Part shown: piece after piece, positions 17,876 to 29,268 of the stretch
How the letters are laid out: every line of letters starts with the position of its first letter
Numbering within the stretch: position 1 is the first letter of the stretch
Origin: Betaproteobacteria bacterium
Lineage (GTDB): Bacteria > Pseudomonadota > Gammaproteobacteria > Burkholderiales > SG8-39
DNA length: 50,132 nucleotides
Direction: 5' to 3'
Assembly (NCBI GenBank): GCA_947479645.1
Contig: CANKAJ010000020.1
Coordinates: forward strand, 1-50,132
Made by a program: the position numbers and the translations under genes
Notes under the pieces: generated by a model
Database searches by the model: none
What the model was told of the DNA's origin: nothing
Seen by the model: the letters and a program-made list of their open reading frames with translations, nothing else

Positions 17876-18678
17876 GCGGGACTTTCAAGGTTGCAGCAAT
17901 ACAAATGGTTTCAGAGCCGGAGGTCGCTGCCAATATGGCGCGCGCCGATGCGCTGATCGCGCAGGCGGCGGCACAGGGCGCGGAGCTGGTGGGTTTGCCG
18001 GAGTACTTTTGCATTCTGGGCCGGCGCGACAGCGACAAGGTCAAGGTGCGCGAAGCGGATGGCGAAGGCCCCATCCAGCGCTTTCTTTCCGAGGCGGCCG
18101 CCCGGCACCGCGTGTGGCTGATCGGCGGCACCATTCCGTTGGCCTGTCCTGATCCGGACAAGGTGTGGAACAGCTGTCTTGTATTCGATGATCAGGGGCG
18201 GCGGGTCGCGCGCTACGACAAAATCCATCTGTTTGGCTTTGACAATGGCGCCGAGCGTTACCAGGAAAATCGTAGCATAGAGGCAGGTTCGCAGCCGGTG
18301 GCTTTTGAGTCACCTTTTGGACGGATTGGCTTGTCGATTTGCTATGACATTCGATTTCCGGAGCTGTATCGCGCCTATGCGCCGGTTGATTTGATCTTCG
18401 CCCCATCGTCATTTACCGCGACTACAGGCAAGGCGCACTGGAGCACATTGTTGCGCGCCCGTGCCATTGAAAATCTCTGTTATGTGATTGCGCCGGCGCA
18501 AGGGGGTCTGCATGCCAATGGTCGCGAAACCCACGGCCATAGCATGGTTATCGATCCCTGGGGCGTGGTGCTGGCCGGGCAGGACGTTGGCGAGGGGGTG
18601 ATCATGGCTGAAATCGATCCTGAGGCCATAAAAAACTGCCGTTCCATGCTACCCGCCCTTGAACATCGCGTGTTGTGA
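17872..18678 (+). CDS. Carbon-nitrogen hydrolase (nitrilase superfamily, omega-amidase/Nit-like)
   Basis: A 268-residue nitrilase-superfamily amidase with the complete triad: Glu44 in GLPEYF, Lys117 in YDKIHLFGFDN and Cys157 in LSICYDIRFPE. This family includes Nit1/omega-amidase enzymes that hydrolyse deaminated glutathione or alpha-ketoglutaramate. That role is likely but the substrate cannot be fixed from sequence. The ATG at 17872 overlaps the yhdP stop in ATGA, so translation is probably coupled. No signal peptide, cytoplasmic. Confidence 0.9.
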   Translation: MSGTFKVAAIQMVSEPEVAANMARADALIAQAAAQGAELVGLPEYFCILGRRDSDKVKVREADGEGPIQRFLSEAAARHRVWLIGGTIPLACPDPDKVWNSCLVFDDQGRRVARYDKIHLFGFDNGAERYQENRSIEAGSQPVAFESPFGRIGLSICYDIRFPELYRAYAPVDLIFAPSSFTATTGKAHWSTLLRARAIENLCYVIAPAQGGLHANGRETHGHSMVIDPWGVVLAGQDVGEGVIMAEIDPEAIKNCRSMLPALEHRVL

Positions 18679-18815
18679 CGCCACTCCGATAGAATGGCCC
18701 TCTTGAAGCGGCGTCCACGAGACGCCTGTTCCCGTCAGCTGACTTTCCAAAATGCATCCTGGCCGCCTCCGGAACCTGTGGCAGCGGTCTCACGAAATTT
18801 GACTTGAGAGCATTA

Positions 18816-20261
18816 ATGAACGCACGCGATCCCTTGTTTCAAACCGCCGGCAGCTTTCTGCTGGCCCCGAACAACCTTGAAGCAGGCCAGTTGGCCGGTG
18901 TGTTTGGCTCGATGCTGGCACACAAGCTTGATTACGCCGACCTGTATTTTCAGTACACCCGTGCCGAGGGCTGGAGCCTGGAAGAAGGTATCGTGAAGTC
19001 GGGCAGCTTCAATATCGACCAGGGTGTCGGCGTGCGCGCGGTCAGCGGTGAAAAAACCGCATTTGCCTATTCCGACGAAATCAGTCTGGCGGCATTGCGT
19101 GATGCGGCTGCAGCGACCCGCGCCATCGCTCGCCAGGGGGGATCGGCCAAGCCAGGCGCAATCCGGCGCGGCAGCGGGCGGGAACTGTACCAGTCGCTGG
19201 ATCCGCTGGCATCGCTCCCGGATGAGGTAAAAGTGCGCCTGCTGGAGAAGCTGGAACAGTTGTGCCGTGCGCGTGACAGTCGCGTCTCGCAGGTCATGGC
19301 ATCACTGGCTTCCGAATACGATGTGGTATTGATTGCACGCGCCGATGGTTTGCTTGCCGCAGACGTGCGCCCGCTGGTGCGCTTGTCGGTGCAGGTGATT
19401 GCCGAGCAGAACGGACGTCGCGAAAGTGGTTCCGCCGGCGGTGGCGGGCGCGGCAGTTACGCCTATTTCACCGACGAGCTTTTGGCCGATTACGCCGAGC
19501 GTGCCGTCTCGCAGGCACTGGTGAATCTGGAATCGCGGCCGGCGCCAGCCGGCAGCATGACTGTCGTGCTCGGACCGGGTTGGCCCGGAATCCTGCTGCA
19601 CGAGGCCATCGGTCACGGCCTGGAGGGCGACTTCAATCGCAAGGGCAGTTCGGCCTTTGCCGGGCGGGTGGGTGAACGCGTTGCCGCCCCTGGCGTGACC
19701 GTGGTCGATGATGGCACCTTGTCCGGTCGGCGTGGCTCGCTCAACATCGATGACGAAGGCAATGCCACCCAATGCACGACTCTGATTGAGGATGGCATCC
19801 TGCGCGGTTACATCCAGGACAGTCTTAATGCGCGCTTGATGGGTGTTCCGGTGACCGGAAATGGCCGGCGTGAATCGTTCGCCCATGTTGTGATGCCGCG
19901 CATGACCAACACGTACATGCTCAATGGCAACAAGGATCCGCGCGAGATCATTGCGTCGGTGAAAAAAGGCCTGTACGCGGTGAATTTTGGCGGCGGGCAG
20001 GTCGACATTACCAGCGGCAAATTTGTTTTCTCGGCGTCCGAAGCCTACATGATCGAGAATGGCAAGGTGACCTATCCGGTGAAAGGGGCGACCTTGATCG
20101 GCAACGGCCCTGACGTGCTGACACGCGTCAAGATGATCGGTAACGACCTGGCGCTCGATACCGGCGTTGGCACCTGCGGCAAGGAAGGACAGAGCGTGCC
20201 GGTCGGGGTTGGGCAACCGACGTTGCGCATCGATGGCCTAACCGTTGGCGGAACGGGTTAA
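18816..20261 (+). CDS. tldD: Metalloprotease TldD
   Basis: A 481-residue TldD subunit of the TldD/TldE (PmbA) zinc protease, which trims unfolded peptides such as microcin or CcdA in E. coli. The metal site [11 protein letters not shown] begins at His262, with Glu263 and His267. The conserved C-terminal [10 protein letters not shown] supplies the third ligand Cys. The ATG at 18816 has GAGAG at 18806-18810. A 137-nt gap after the nitrilase contains a TAGAAT (-10-like) at 18690-18695 and a GGCGTC/GACGCC hairpin around 18712-18728, so tldD may have its own promoter. No tldE/pmbA is in this window. Confidence 0.95.
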   Translation: MNARDPLFQTAGSFLLAPNNLEAGQLAGVFGSMLAHKLDYADLYFQYTRAEGWSLEEGIVKSGSFNIDQGVGVRAVSGEKTAFAYSDEISLAALRDAAAATRAIARQGGSAKPGAIRRGSGRELYQSLDPLASLPDEVKVRLLEKLEQLCRARDSRVSQVMASLASEYDVVLIARADGLLAADVRPLVRLSVQVIAEQNGRRESGSAGGGGRGSYAYFTDELLADYAERAVSQALVNLESRPAPAGSMTVVLGPGWPGILLHEAIGHGLEGDFNRKGSSAFAGRVGERVAAPGVTVVDDGTLSGRRGSLNIDDEGNATQCTTLIEDGILRGYIQDSLNARLMGVPVTGNGRRESFAHVVMPRMTNTYMLNGNKDPREIIASVKKGLYAVNFGGGQVDITSGKFVFSASEAYMIENGKVTYPVKGATLIGNGPDVLTRVKMIGNDLALDTGVGTCGKEGQSVPVGVGQPTLRIDGLTVGGTG

Positions 20262-20281
20262 TCGCGCCGCCTGAATTTGCG

Positions 20282-20287
20282 TAGAAT
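20282..20287 (+). promoter_or_regulatory. Probable -10 element for coaBC
   Basis: TAGAATCGC lies 34 nt before the first coaBC ATG, in the 59-nt gap after tldD, and looks like a sigma-70 -10 box. I see no good -35 element. Confidence 0.35.
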
Positions 20288-20320
20288 CGCGGCTTTCCAC
20301 CACTCACGATCGCGGTCAAC

Positions 20321-21523
20321 ATGGGCGCCGCTTCAATGGCTTCAATGCAGGGCAAACGCATTCTTCTCGGGCTGACCGGTGGCGTCGCCGCCTACAAGTC
20401 GGCAGAACTGACACGCCTGTTCATCAAGGCTGGCGCGGACGTGCGCGTCGTGATGACCGAAGCGGCGACCCGATTCATCGGGCCGGTGACGTTGCAGGCG
20501 CTGTCCGGTCAGGCCGTCTATACCGATTTGTGGGATCCCCGCATCGCCGACAACATGGCGCATATCGAACTGTCGCGAGACCGCGACCTCATGCTGGTGG
20601 CGCCTGCGACAGCGGATTTTCTGGCCAAGATCGCCAATGGACTGGCCGATGACCTGTTGTCCACGCTATGCATTGCGCGCCGCTGCCTGTTGCTGGTGGC
20701 GCCGGCAATGAACGTCGAAATGTGGTCCAGTCCGGCGACCCAGCGCAATGTGGCGTTGCTCCGCGCCGATGGTGTGACCGTGCTGGGGCCAGCGGCCGGG
20801 GATCAGGCCTGTGGTGAAACCGGCATGGGCCGCATGCTTGAACCTGAGCAGATCTTCGCCGAACTCATGTCCCAATTCGCGCCACGGCTGTTGCGGGGCA
20901 AGCGGGTACTCGTGACGGCCGGACCGACGTTTGAGCCCATCGATCCGGTGCGCGGCATTACCAACATCAGTTCCGGCAAGATGGGTTACGCCGTGGCGCA
21001 AGCCGCCGTGGAAGCCGGTGCCGAGGTGACGCTGGTGTCGGGAGGAACTTCCCTGGTCACGCCGGCTGGGGTGACGCGCATCGATGTGCAGAGCGCGCGC
21101 GATATGCGTGATGCGGTCATGACGCGAGTAAAAAAATGCGATGTATTCATTGCCGTGGCGGCGGTGGCCGATTACCACGTGGTCGGCGCCAAGTCGCAAA
21201 AGATCAAACGCGGCGATGGCAACCTGACGCTTGAACTGGCGCCAAACCCGGATATTCTTGCCGAAGTGGCGAAGCTGCCCAGGGCGCCTTTCTGTGTGGG
21301 TTTCGCCGCAGAAACCGAAAAGCTGCACGAATATGCGCAGGCCAAGCGCAAGAAGAAAAAAATTCCATTGCTGGCTGCCAATCTGGCCCAGCACGCTTTC
21401 GGTCAGGACACCAATGCGTTGACGTTGTTCGACGACAAGGGTGAGCATGTCCTGCCGCGTGCGCCGAAGATCGTGCTGGCGCGTCAGTTGCTGGCGCATG
21501 TCGCGGCCATGCTGCGGCGCTGA
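20321..21523 (+). CDS. coaBC: Bifunctional phosphopantothenoylcysteine decarboxylase/synthase
   Basis: A 400-residue CoaBC, catalysing two consecutive steps from 4'-phosphopantothenate to phosphopantetheine in CoA synthesis. The N-terminal flavodoxin-like decarboxylase shows LLGLTGGVAAYKS, VAPAMNVEMW and the substrate-clamp Cys in GDQACGETGMGRM. The C-terminal synthetase begins near KRVLVTAGPTFEPIDPVR and has the NISSGKMGYA and AAVADY motifs. ATGs at 20321, 20336 and 20345 are all in frame. The last gives the usual MQGKRILLG start, so the first 5 to 8 residues are uncertain. dut follows 97 nt downstream, a frequent pairing. Confidence 0.95.
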   Translation: MGAASMASMQGKRILLGLTGGVAAYKSAELTRLFIKAGADVRVVMTEAATRFIGPVTLQALSGQAVYTDLWDPRIADNMAHIELSRDRDLMLVAPATADFLAKIANGLADDLLSTLCIARRCLLLVAPAMNVEMWSSPATQRNVALLRADGVTVLGPAAGDQACGETGMGRMLEPEQIFAELMSQFAPRLLRGKRVLVTAGPTFEPIDPVRGITNISSGKMGYAVAQAAVEAGAEVTLVSGGTSLVTPAGVTRIDVQSARDMRDAVMTRVKKCDVFIAVAAVADYHVVGAKSQKIKRGDGNLTLELAPNPDILAEVAKLPRAPFCVGFAAETEKLHEYAQAKRKKKKIPLLAANLAQHAFGQDTNALTLFDDKGEHVLPRAPKIVLARQLLAHVAAMLRR

Positions 21524-21620
21524 TCCGGATTTAATAGTTGATTACAATTTTTCTTTTTTCCCTCATCAGATCGGCTGTTTTTCCCTGTAACGATAATATT
21601 TAATTTTTAACTGAGCTGCC

Positions 21621-22070
21621 ATGCAACGACTCGACATCAAGATTCTGGACGCACGCCTGAAGGAACAGCTACCGGCTTATGCCACCGACGGCGCGGCCGG
21701 CCTGGATCTGCGCGCCTGTATCGATGCGCCGCTAACGCTCGCGCCCGGCGCCACGGAGTTGATCCCCAGCGGGCTCGCCATTCATCTGGGTGATCCGACG
21801 CTCGCGGCCATCGTGCTGCCGCGCTCGGGCCTGGGTCACAAGCACGGTATCGTGCTTGGCAACCTGGTTGGATTGATCGATTCTGACTATCAGGGCCAGA
21901 TCGGTGTGTCGATGTGGAATCGCGGCAAGGACAGCTTCACCATCCAGCCCATGGACCGCATCGCCCAGTTGGTGGTGGTGCCCGTGGTACAGGTAAAACT
22001 CAATGTGGTGGAAGAGTTCGCCGCCAGTGAACGTGGCGGCGGCGGTTTTGGCAGCACGGGCAAAAGTTGA
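21621..22070 (+). CDS. dut: dUTP diphosphatase
   Basis: A 149-residue trimeric dUTPase that hydrolyses dUTP to dUMP and keeps uracil out of DNA. All five family motifs are seen in order: [40 protein letters not shown] and the flexible C-terminal arm [10 protein letters not shown]. The length is normal. Upstream lies a T-rich stretch of about 97 nt after coaBC. Confidence 0.96.
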   Translation: MQRLDIKILDARLKEQLPAYATDGAAGLDLRACIDAPLTLAPGATELIPSGLAIHLGDPTLAAIVLPRSGLGHKHGIVLGNLVGLIDSDYQGQIGVSMWNRGKDSFTIQPMDRIAQLVVVPVVQVKLNVVEEFAASERGGGGFGSTGKS

Positions 22071-22103
22071 TTCTTATTTTGCAAGAAGCTGACACGCAGG
22101 CAT

Positions 22104-22470
22104 TTATACGGTTTTTTGTATGAGTGATGGTCGGGTGATGCGCGCGTAGGCCAGCGCTATCGCAAAGAATGCCAGCGACAAAGTGACCTCGATGATGCCG
22201 AGTGCGGCGGAGGTGCCGCGTTCGGACATCGCGCGCACCACGCCCTCCGTGAAATACGCCAGGATCAGCATGGACGACCACTGGAAGGTGTAGCGTCTGG
22301 CACGCAGCACTCCCGGCAATGGCGCCAGCAGCGGCAGTGTTTTCAGCACCAGCCAGGAGCCGCCTGGCCGCAGTGGGGCCAGCCACAACTCCCACGTCAG
22401 GCACAGCAGCACCAGCGCCACCAGGCAGATTGCGCCGGCATTGGCGAGGCACGCTGGTTTCATTTTCAGC

Positions 22471-22481
<11 letters not shown>
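22104..22481 (-). CDS. DUF2069 family membrane protein
   Basis: A 125-residue predicted membrane protein matching the DUF2069 pattern, with about four hydrophobic segments (ICLVALVLLCLTWELWLAPL, VLKTLPLLAPLPGVL, WSSMLILAYFTEGVVRA, LSLAFFAIALAYA). Function unknown. The start may be a GTG at 22481, overlapping the upstream gene by 11 nt, or an ATG at 22463. It is the last gene of a tight minus-strand operon after wrbA and the HugZ-like gene. Confidence 0.8.
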
Positions 22482-23837
<1,356 letters not shown>

Positions 23838-23873
23838 TCATAACCATCGCCAGCGCCATGCCTTAAGCCTGAT

Positions 23874-25082
23874 ATGGTCAAACACTCCGTAAAACACTTT
23901 TCGCGTTTTGCCACGCTGGTGCTGCTGCGTTTCAGGGATGACCGCTGTCTGCAACTGGCATCCAGTCTGACATTCACGACGTTGCTTGCTTTGGTGCCCC
24001 TGCTGACGGTCATGTTGACCGTGGTGGCGGCATTCCCGGTTTTTTCAGGGCTGACCGGGCAAATTGACGGGTTCATTGCCTCGCACGTTTTACCCGAGCA
24101 GATCGGGAAGACCGTTCTTCGCTATTTTGACCAGTTTTCCCAGCGTGCTGGCCGGCTTACGCTGATCGGTGTCGCCGTGCTCGCTGTTACGGCATTTGCC
24201 AATATGCTGACCATCGAACGCGCCTTCAATTCGATCTGGCGGGCGACTTTTCAGCGTCCCATGGTTCAGCGTATCGTTGTGTACTGGGCGATCCTGACGC
24301 TGGGCCCGATCCTGATCGGCGCCAGTCTGACCATGACCTCGTATCTTGTTGCTGCATCGTCGGAGGTGGCCAAGGCCATTCCCTTTATTGGTGTGCTGCT
24401 GCTGTGGTTGGTGCCGTTTGCGCTGACGATTGCGGCCTTCACCTTGCTCTATTACGTGGTGCCTGCTCGCGCGATTGACCCCAGGCATGCGTTGATTGGT
24501 GGTCTGGCGGCAGGCATCCTGTTCGAGTTGGCCAAACGTGGCTTTGCCCTGTATGTGTCCAAGGTTCCGTCCATTGCCATGGTGTACGGGACGTTTGCGA
24601 CCTTCCCGATATTTCTGGGGTGGATTTATCTGTCCTGGGTGGTGATTGCGCTTGGGGCGGTGGTGACGGCAATGCTTCCCGATTACGGTCACACCCGGGA
24701 TGCGCGGGCGAGGGCGCTGGGCGCCGATTTTTGCGAGGCGATAGAGATCCTGATCACACTTGCGCAAGCACATGCCAGGGGGGGCAAGAGCGATATTGGA
24801 CGCATTGCCATGCGAACGCGATTGCCACGGGATCGCTGCGAGTATTTCCTGAGTTCGCTGAGCGCGGCAGGCTGGGTCGGTCGCATGGACGACGACACCT
24901 GGGTGCTGATCAGTGATCCGGGAACAATCGTCTTGTCGGATTTATTTCAGCGTTTTGTCTTTGCGCCGGTACCGCTCGCAGCGGCCGCCCTCCATCCGTC
25001 CCTGGCAGCGGTACTGCAACGACTGGGGCGCGATATCAATGATTCACTGGTGCTGACATTGCGGGACTTGCTGGAAAAATAG
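23874..25082 (+). CDS. YihY family inner membrane protein
   Basis: A 402-residue member of the YihY (UPF0761, once mis-called RNase BN) family. It has about six transmembrane helices in residues 30-270, including LTLIGVAVLAVTAFANMLTI, IPFIGVLLLWLVPFALTIAAF and FLGWIYLSWVVIALGAVVTAM. A cytoplasmic winged-helix-like C-terminal part of about 120 residues follows (RDARARALGADFCEAIEILI onwards). The function is unsettled; the family is no longer regarded as a tRNA nuclease. Divergent from wrbA, as I recall from other betaproteobacteria. Confidence 0.88.
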   Translation: MVKHSVKHFSRFATLVLLRFRDDRCLQLASSLTFTTLLALVPLLTVMLTVVAAFPVFSGLTGQIDGFIASHVLPEQIGKTVLRYFDQFSQRAGRLTLIGVAVLAVTAFANMLTIERAFNSIWRATFQRPMVQRIVVYWAILTLGPILIGASLTMTSYLVAASSEVAKAIPFIGVLLLWLVPFALTIAAFTLLYYVVPARAIDPRHALIGGLAAGILFELAKRGFALYVSKVPSIAMVYGTFATFPIFLGWIYLSWVVIALGAVVTAMLPDYGHTRDARARALGADFCEAIEILITLAQAHARGGKSDIGRIAMRTRLPRDRCEYFLSSLSAAGWVGRMDDDTWVLISDPGTIVLSDLFQRFVFAPVPLAAAALHPSLAAVLQRLGRDINDSLVLTLRDLLEK

Positions 25083-25101
25083 CAGGTGCGTGTCGAGCAA
25101 A

Positions 25102-25290
25102 GGCTGAATATCCTCGGCAATCGGCTAAAATGCAGCCGTCTTCACAGCGGTTTTCCCATAGCGGACTTCCCTCTGCTGCCGGATTTGAATAGGGTCTGGA
25201 ATTGCACTGATGAAGCGGTCTGTCCCTGTTCTTATTGCCCCTGAAGCGGGTGTACGCGAGGAGAAGTCGCTCCTCGTATTGTTATGGACT
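25102..25290 (+). ncRNA. Candidate repeated intergenic RNA element, copy B (upstream of pyrF)
   Basis: GGCTGAA (25102-25108), 17 nt, then TAAAATGC (25126-25133) resemble a promoter. A perfect 7-bp hairpin at 25257-25276 (CGAGGAG/CTCCTCG, loop AAGTCG) is followed by TTGTTATGGACT at 25279-25290, 7 nt before the pyrF ATG. Copy A before yhdP has all these elements at identical spacing, with a different hairpin sequence. The hairpin holds the only GAGGAG near the pyrF start, but it is too far (about 30 nt) to be its ribosome binding site. It could be a leader or a small RNA. Confidence 0.35.
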
Positions 25291-25297
25291 CTTAGCC

Positions 25298-26014
25298 ATG
25301 TCATCTCCCAAAATCATACCTGCTCATGAACGCCTGATCGTTGCACTGGACCTGCCACAGGTTGACGAGGCAAAGGCGTTTGTCGCCACGCTTGGCGATG
25401 CGGCCTGCTTCTACAAGGTCGGGCTGGAGCTCTTTGTGTCCGGCGGATATTTCGAGTTCGTGGATTGGCTGGTCAGTCGCGGCAACAAGGTGTTTGTTGA
25501 TCTGAAGTTCTTTGACGTTCCCGAGACGGTGCGCGCGGCGGTTCGTGGCTTGCGCAATCGCGGCATCACCTTTGCCACGGTGCATGGCAATCAGGCCATT
25601 CTTGAGGCTGCCGGACGCGACAAAGGAGATGTCAGGATTCTGGCGGTGACCGTGCTCACCAGTCTGGATCGGGGTGATCTGGACGATCTCGGTTTTCAAT
25701 GCGATGTGGAGAAGCTGGTGTTGTCGCGGGCGCGGCGGGCACTTGAAGCAGGCTGCGATGGGGTGATTTCTTCTGGGCTGGAGGCGCCTGCGTTGAAACG
25801 CGAACTGGGCTCCCGGCTGCTGGTGGTCACCCCGGGAATACGACCTGTGGAAAACCGACCGGTGGATGACCAGAAGCGCACGGTTGACGTGGCGCAAGCC
25901 TTCGCCAATGGCGCCGATTATATTGTGGTGGGGCGTCCCATACGCCAGGCAGCTGATCCGCGAGCCGCCGCCCAGGCCATTCAGAACACGATCAGCGCTG
26001 CGTTTTCCGGGTAG
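25298..26014 (+). CDS. pyrF: Orotidine 5'-phosphate decarboxylase
   Basis: A 238-residue type 1 OMP decarboxylase, the last step of UMP synthesis. The active-site motif VFVDLKFFDVPETV carries the catalytic Asp-Lys-Asp network. LIVALDLP near the start, TVHGNQ, VTPGIRP and YIVVGRPI near the end are all typical. The ATG at 25298 fits the family start; an upstream in-frame start at 25235 would add residues encoded by the structured element. The 3' end overlaps the convergent transglycosylase gene by 23 bp. Confidence 0.94.
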   Translation: MSSPKIIPAHERLIVALDLPQVDEAKAFVATLGDAACFYKVGLELFVSGGYFEFVDWLVSRGNKVFVDLKFFDVPETVRAAVRGLRNRGITFATVHGNQAILEAAGRDKGDVRILAVTVLTSLDRGDLDDLGFQCDVEKLVLSRARRALEAGCDGVISSGLEAPALKRELGSRLLVVTPGIRPVENRPVDDQKRTVDVAQAFANGADYIVVGRPIRQAADPRAAAQAIQNTISAAFSG

Positions 26015-26717
26015 CGCTCGTCGCGGTCATCGGCGAAGTTTCGGCATTCGATGCCGTGTTGTCCGTTGCCGCTGGTGGGGCGGCGTTCGTGGCAGCAATG
26101 TTGTGATCGTAATGCCAGCCGGTGCGCAGGGCCGCCATGACCATGTTGGGATATTCCGGTTTTCCGAGACTGCCGTTGTAGCGGCCAAGGGCGCGAAATT
26201 GATCGCCTTTTTCAGTGTCCAGATAGTGGCGCAGGATGACGCACCCGTAGCGCAGACTGGTGCGCAGGTTGAAAAGATTGTCATTTTTCCTGCCGATCAG
26301 CCCGATCCAGAACGGCATCACCTGCATGTAGCCACGGGCTCCTGCGCTGGAGATGGCGTACTTGCGAAAATTGCTTTCGACCTGAATGATGGCCAGCAGG
26401 AGCTGGGGGTCCAGTCCCGCGCGCGTTGCTTCATAGTGCGCAGTGCGCAAGAATGCCAGCCTTGACTCAAAACCCGGAATGCGTCGTTCGAGGCGGCGTG
26501 ACATCTCCGTGAGCCAGTTTGCCGCCATGACTGAATTGGAAAACCCGTGGTTGGGCGCCGGCTGGTCCGCGATCGATGCTCGCAGGCCCGCCTGTACACT
26601 GGCGGCAAGCGGTTCGTAAATCTGATTGCCGGCAAGGCACTCCTGAGCGATGCCGACTCCGATGCTGGCAACCAGCAGGAACCGCAGGCGTATGCCAATG
26701 CCAATGCAGGTCAGCAT
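25992..26717 (-). CDS. Lytic transglycosylase (SLT domain), proS-linked
   Basis: A 241-residue periplasmic transglycosylase that cleaves the MurNAc-GlcNAc bond. It has a hydrophobic signal sequence (residues about 8-29). The SLT fold has catalytic Glu114 in IIQVESNFRKYAISSAGARG, followed by YMQVMPFWI and GRYNGSLGKPEYPNMV. A Thr/Ala/Asn-rich tail of about 40 residues follows the domain. It starts 5 nt after proS, so it is probably in its operon. The 3' end overlaps pyrF by 23 bp. Confidence 0.88.
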   Translation of the reverse strand: MLTCIGIGIRLRFLLVASIGVGIAQECLAGNQIYEPLAASVQAGLRASIADQPAPNHGFSNSVMAANWLTEMSRRLERRIPGFESRLAFLRTAHYEATRAGLDPQLLLAIIQVESNFRKYAISSAGARGYMQVMPFWIGLIGRKNDNLFNLRTSLRYGCVILRHYLDTEKGDQFRALGRYNGSLGKPEYPNMVMAALRTGWHYDHNIAATNAAPPAATDNTASNAETSPMTATSATRKTQR

Positions 26718-26722
26718 GACCT

Positions 26723-28450
26723 TCAGCGAACTCGCTCCAGGAGAAATTTTGCGCAGTCTGCGACCGGTACGAACTGAGCAGCTTTGTCCAGGCGTGCCTG
26801 GTACTCCACCTTGCCTTCTTTCAGTCCGCGCTCTCCAATCACGACGCGATGTGGAATGCCCAGCAATTCGATGTCCGCAAACAGCACGCCTGGGCGTTCA
26901 TCCCGGTCATCCAGCAGTACGTCGACACCGGCGTCAGTCAACTCCTTGTAGAGTTGCTCGGCCGCAGCGCGAACCACTTCACTCTTCTTGATCCCGATCG
27001 GGACAATGGCCACGCCAAATGGCGCAATGGCTTGCGGGAAGATGATTCCGCGCTCGTCGTGGCCTTGTTCAATGGCTGCGCCGACGATGCGCGTCACGCC
27101 GATGCCGTAACAGCCCATTTCCGTCGTGCGCTGTTTTCCGGTCTCATCCAGGAACGTGCATTTCAAAGCCTCGGCATACTTGGTGCGCAGTTGAAAAATA
27201 TGGCCCACTTCAATGCCGCGGCACAGTTCAAGCGTGCCCTTGCCATCCGGACTCAAATCGCCTTTGACGACATTGCGGATATCGGCGACCAGTGCCGGCT
27301 CCGGCAGATCGCGAACCCAGTTGACACCAGTCAGGTGAAATCCCGCGTCGTTTGCACCACAGACGAAATCGCTCATCGATGCCACGGTCCGGTCGGCAAT
27401 GATGCGCACCCGGTTGTCTGCGCCCACAGGGCCAATGTATCCGGCTTCGCAGCCCAGGTGTTCGCGAATTTCGGGATCCGTCGCGAAGCGAAAAGGTGCC
27501 AGGTCGGGCAGTTTGCTGGCCTTGACTTCATTGAGCGAGTGGTCGCCGCGTAGCAGCAACAAATTGAATGTTTTTTTGCCGGAAGCTTCATCTTCATGAA
27601 TCAAGGCGATGGCTTTTACCGACCGTTCCAGTGGCAGGCCGAGAAGTGCTGTCACTTCTTCGCAGGTCTTTTTTCCGGGGGTCGGCACTTTGCTCATTGC
27701 CGCAGTCCCCATGCGTCTCGATTCCTTCGGCGTAATGGCTTCGGCCAGTTCGACGTTGGCGGCATATTCAGAGTCAGGGCAAAAGGCGATGGCATCCTCA
27801 CCTGAGTCGGCCAGAACATGAAACTCGTGCGATCCGGTCCCTCCGATTGATCCGGTATCGGCCGCCACGGCACGAAATTGCAGGCCCAGTCGCGTGAAGA
27901 TCCGGCAATAGGTGTCGTACATATTGCGATATTCGCGCTCAAGGTCTTCGTAACTGGCGTGGAATGAATAGCCATCCTTCATGAGGAATTCGCGGCCTCT
28001 CATGATGCCGAAACGCGGCCGGCGCTCATCCCGAAACTTGCTCTGGATCTGATAAAAATGCAGCGGCAATTGCCGATAGCTGCGGATCTCGCTGCGTGCA
28101 ATATCGGTGACGACTTCTTCCGAAGTTGGCTGAATCACAAAGTCCCTGTCGTGGCGATCCTTGAATCGCAGCAGTTCCGGGCCATAGGCCTTCCAGCGCC
28201 CGGATTCCTGCCACAGTTCCGCCGGCTGGACCAGGGGCATGGATAATTCGATCGCGCCTGCGCGGTTCATTTCCTGGCGAATGATTTCCTCCACCTTGCG
28301 AACCACTCGGAGCCCGAGCGGCATCCACGTATAGACGCCTGCGGCGAGGCGACGAATCAGACCTGCGCGGAGCATCAATTTATGGCTGATGATTTCAGCC
28401 TCGGAAGGGGCTTCCTTCAGGGTGGAAATGAAAAATCGGCTGGCGCGCAT
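26723..28450 (-). CDS. proS: Prolyl-tRNA synthetase
   Basis: A 575-residue bacterial-type class II prolyl-tRNA synthetase. The N-terminus [15 protein letters not shown], motif 1/2 region ([28 protein letters not shown]), the inserted editing domain in the middle (residues about 225-385) and motif 3 with [13 protein letters not shown] are all present, then the anticodon-binding domain ([19 protein letters not shown]). The start at 28450 is chosen because it gives the canonical N-terminus and has AGGA just upstream. An in-frame start at 28591 would overlap the divergent rppH region. Confidence 0.96.
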   Translation of the reverse strand: MRASRFFISTLKEAPSEAEIISHKLMLRAGLIRRLAAGVYTWMPLGLRVVRKVEEIIRQEMNRAGAIELSMPLVQPAELWQESGRWKAYGPELLRFKDRHDRDFVIQPTSEEVVTDIARSEIRSYRQLPLHFYQIQSKFRDERRPRFGIMRGREFLMKDGYSFHASYEDLEREYRNMYDTYCRIFTRLGLQFRAVAADTGSIGGTGSHEFHVLADSGEDAIAFCPDSEYAANVELAEAITPKESRRMGTAAMSKVPTPGKKTCEEVTALLGLPLERSVKAIALIHEDEASGKKTFNLLLLRGDHSLNEVKASKLPDLAPFRFATDPEIREHLGCEAGYIGPVGADNRVRIIADRTVASMSDFVCGANDAGFHLTGVNWVRDLPEPALVADIRNVVKGDLSPDGKGTLELCRGIEVGHIFQLRTKYAEALKCTFLDETGKQRTTEMGCYGIGVTRIVGAAIEQGHDERGIIFPQAIAPFGVAIVPIGIKKSEVVRAAAEQLYKELTDAGVDVLLDDRDERPGVLFADIELLGIPHRVVIGERGLKEGKVEYQARLDKAAQFVPVADCAKFLLERVR

Positions 28451-28593
28451 GAATTGTCCTGCTGGAAGCAAAATGGCGTCACATTTTACTCGAAGCCATT
28501 TCATACGGTGACGTGCTTTTAATCGGCAGACTGCCTTCAATTTGAGGGGGAAATGTGAAAGAATGAATCCAATTAATCTTTGCTGGAACAAGT

Positions 28594-29148
28594 ATGCTCG
28601 ATCGAGAAGGCTATCGCCCGAACGTCGGCATCATTCTCTGTAATTGTCGAAATGAGGTCTTTTGGGGCAAACGGGTAAGGGAGCATTCTTGGCAATTTCC
28701 TCAGGGCGGTATCAAGCACGGTGAAACACCAGTGCAGGCGATGTACCGCGAGTTGCAGGAGGAGGTTGGCTTGATGCCCGCTCATGTGAGAATTCTGGGC
28801 CGTACCCGCGACTGGCTTCGTTACGATGTGCCTGCGCAATGGCTCAGGCGGGAATGGCGCACCAATTATCGCGGGCAGAAACAGATTTGGTTCCTGTTGC
28901 GGCTGACCGGCAGGGACAACGACGTGTCATTGCGGGCCAGTGTCAAACCGGAGTTTGATGCGTGGCGCTGGCATCAGTATTGGGCTCCGCTGGATACGGT
29001 GATTGAGTTCAAGCGAGGGGTCTATCAGCAGGCGCTGACAGAACTCTCGCATTATTTGCATCGCGACCAGCGACGGGGTCATCACGATGACGTGGTATCG
29101 GCCCAGGAATCGGGATCTACGTCTGATCAGAAGCACTTGCGGTGGTAG
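28594..29148 (+). CDS. rppH: RNA pyrophosphohydrolase
   Basis: A 184-residue Nudix hydrolase that removes pyrophosphate from the 5' end of mRNAs and so starts their decay. The N-terminus [17 protein letters not shown] is typical of RppH. The Nudix box is complete, from [20 protein letters not shown] to [14 protein letters not shown] and KQIWFLLRL follow. Divergent from proS across 143 nt, as I recall from many betaproteobacteria. Confidence 0.96.
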   Translation: MLDREGYRPNVGIILCNCRNEVFWGKRVREHSWQFPQGGIKHGETPVQAMYRELQEEVGLMPAHVRILGRTRDWLRYDVPAQWLRREWRTNYRGQKQIWFLLRLTGRDNDVSLRASVKPEFDAWRWHQYWAPLDTVIEFKRGVYQQALTELSHYLHRDQRRGHHDDVVSAQESGSTSDQKHLRW

Positions 29149-29268
29149 TGGTGGTGGCGACTCCGTAAGAGAGTAGAGCGAAGCCGGCACATTTGGTTCG
29201 GTGTCGTTTTATTGCGACTTCTTCCATATGATAGTGGCACATGACAGTAATTACTGCAGATTGATTTC

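Noticed and set aside
18712..18728. GGCGTC/GACGCC hairpin before tldD considered as a third copy of the paired RNA element
   Set aside because: It lacks the TTGTTATGGACT motif, and the spacing to the nearby TAGAAT does not match copies A and B.
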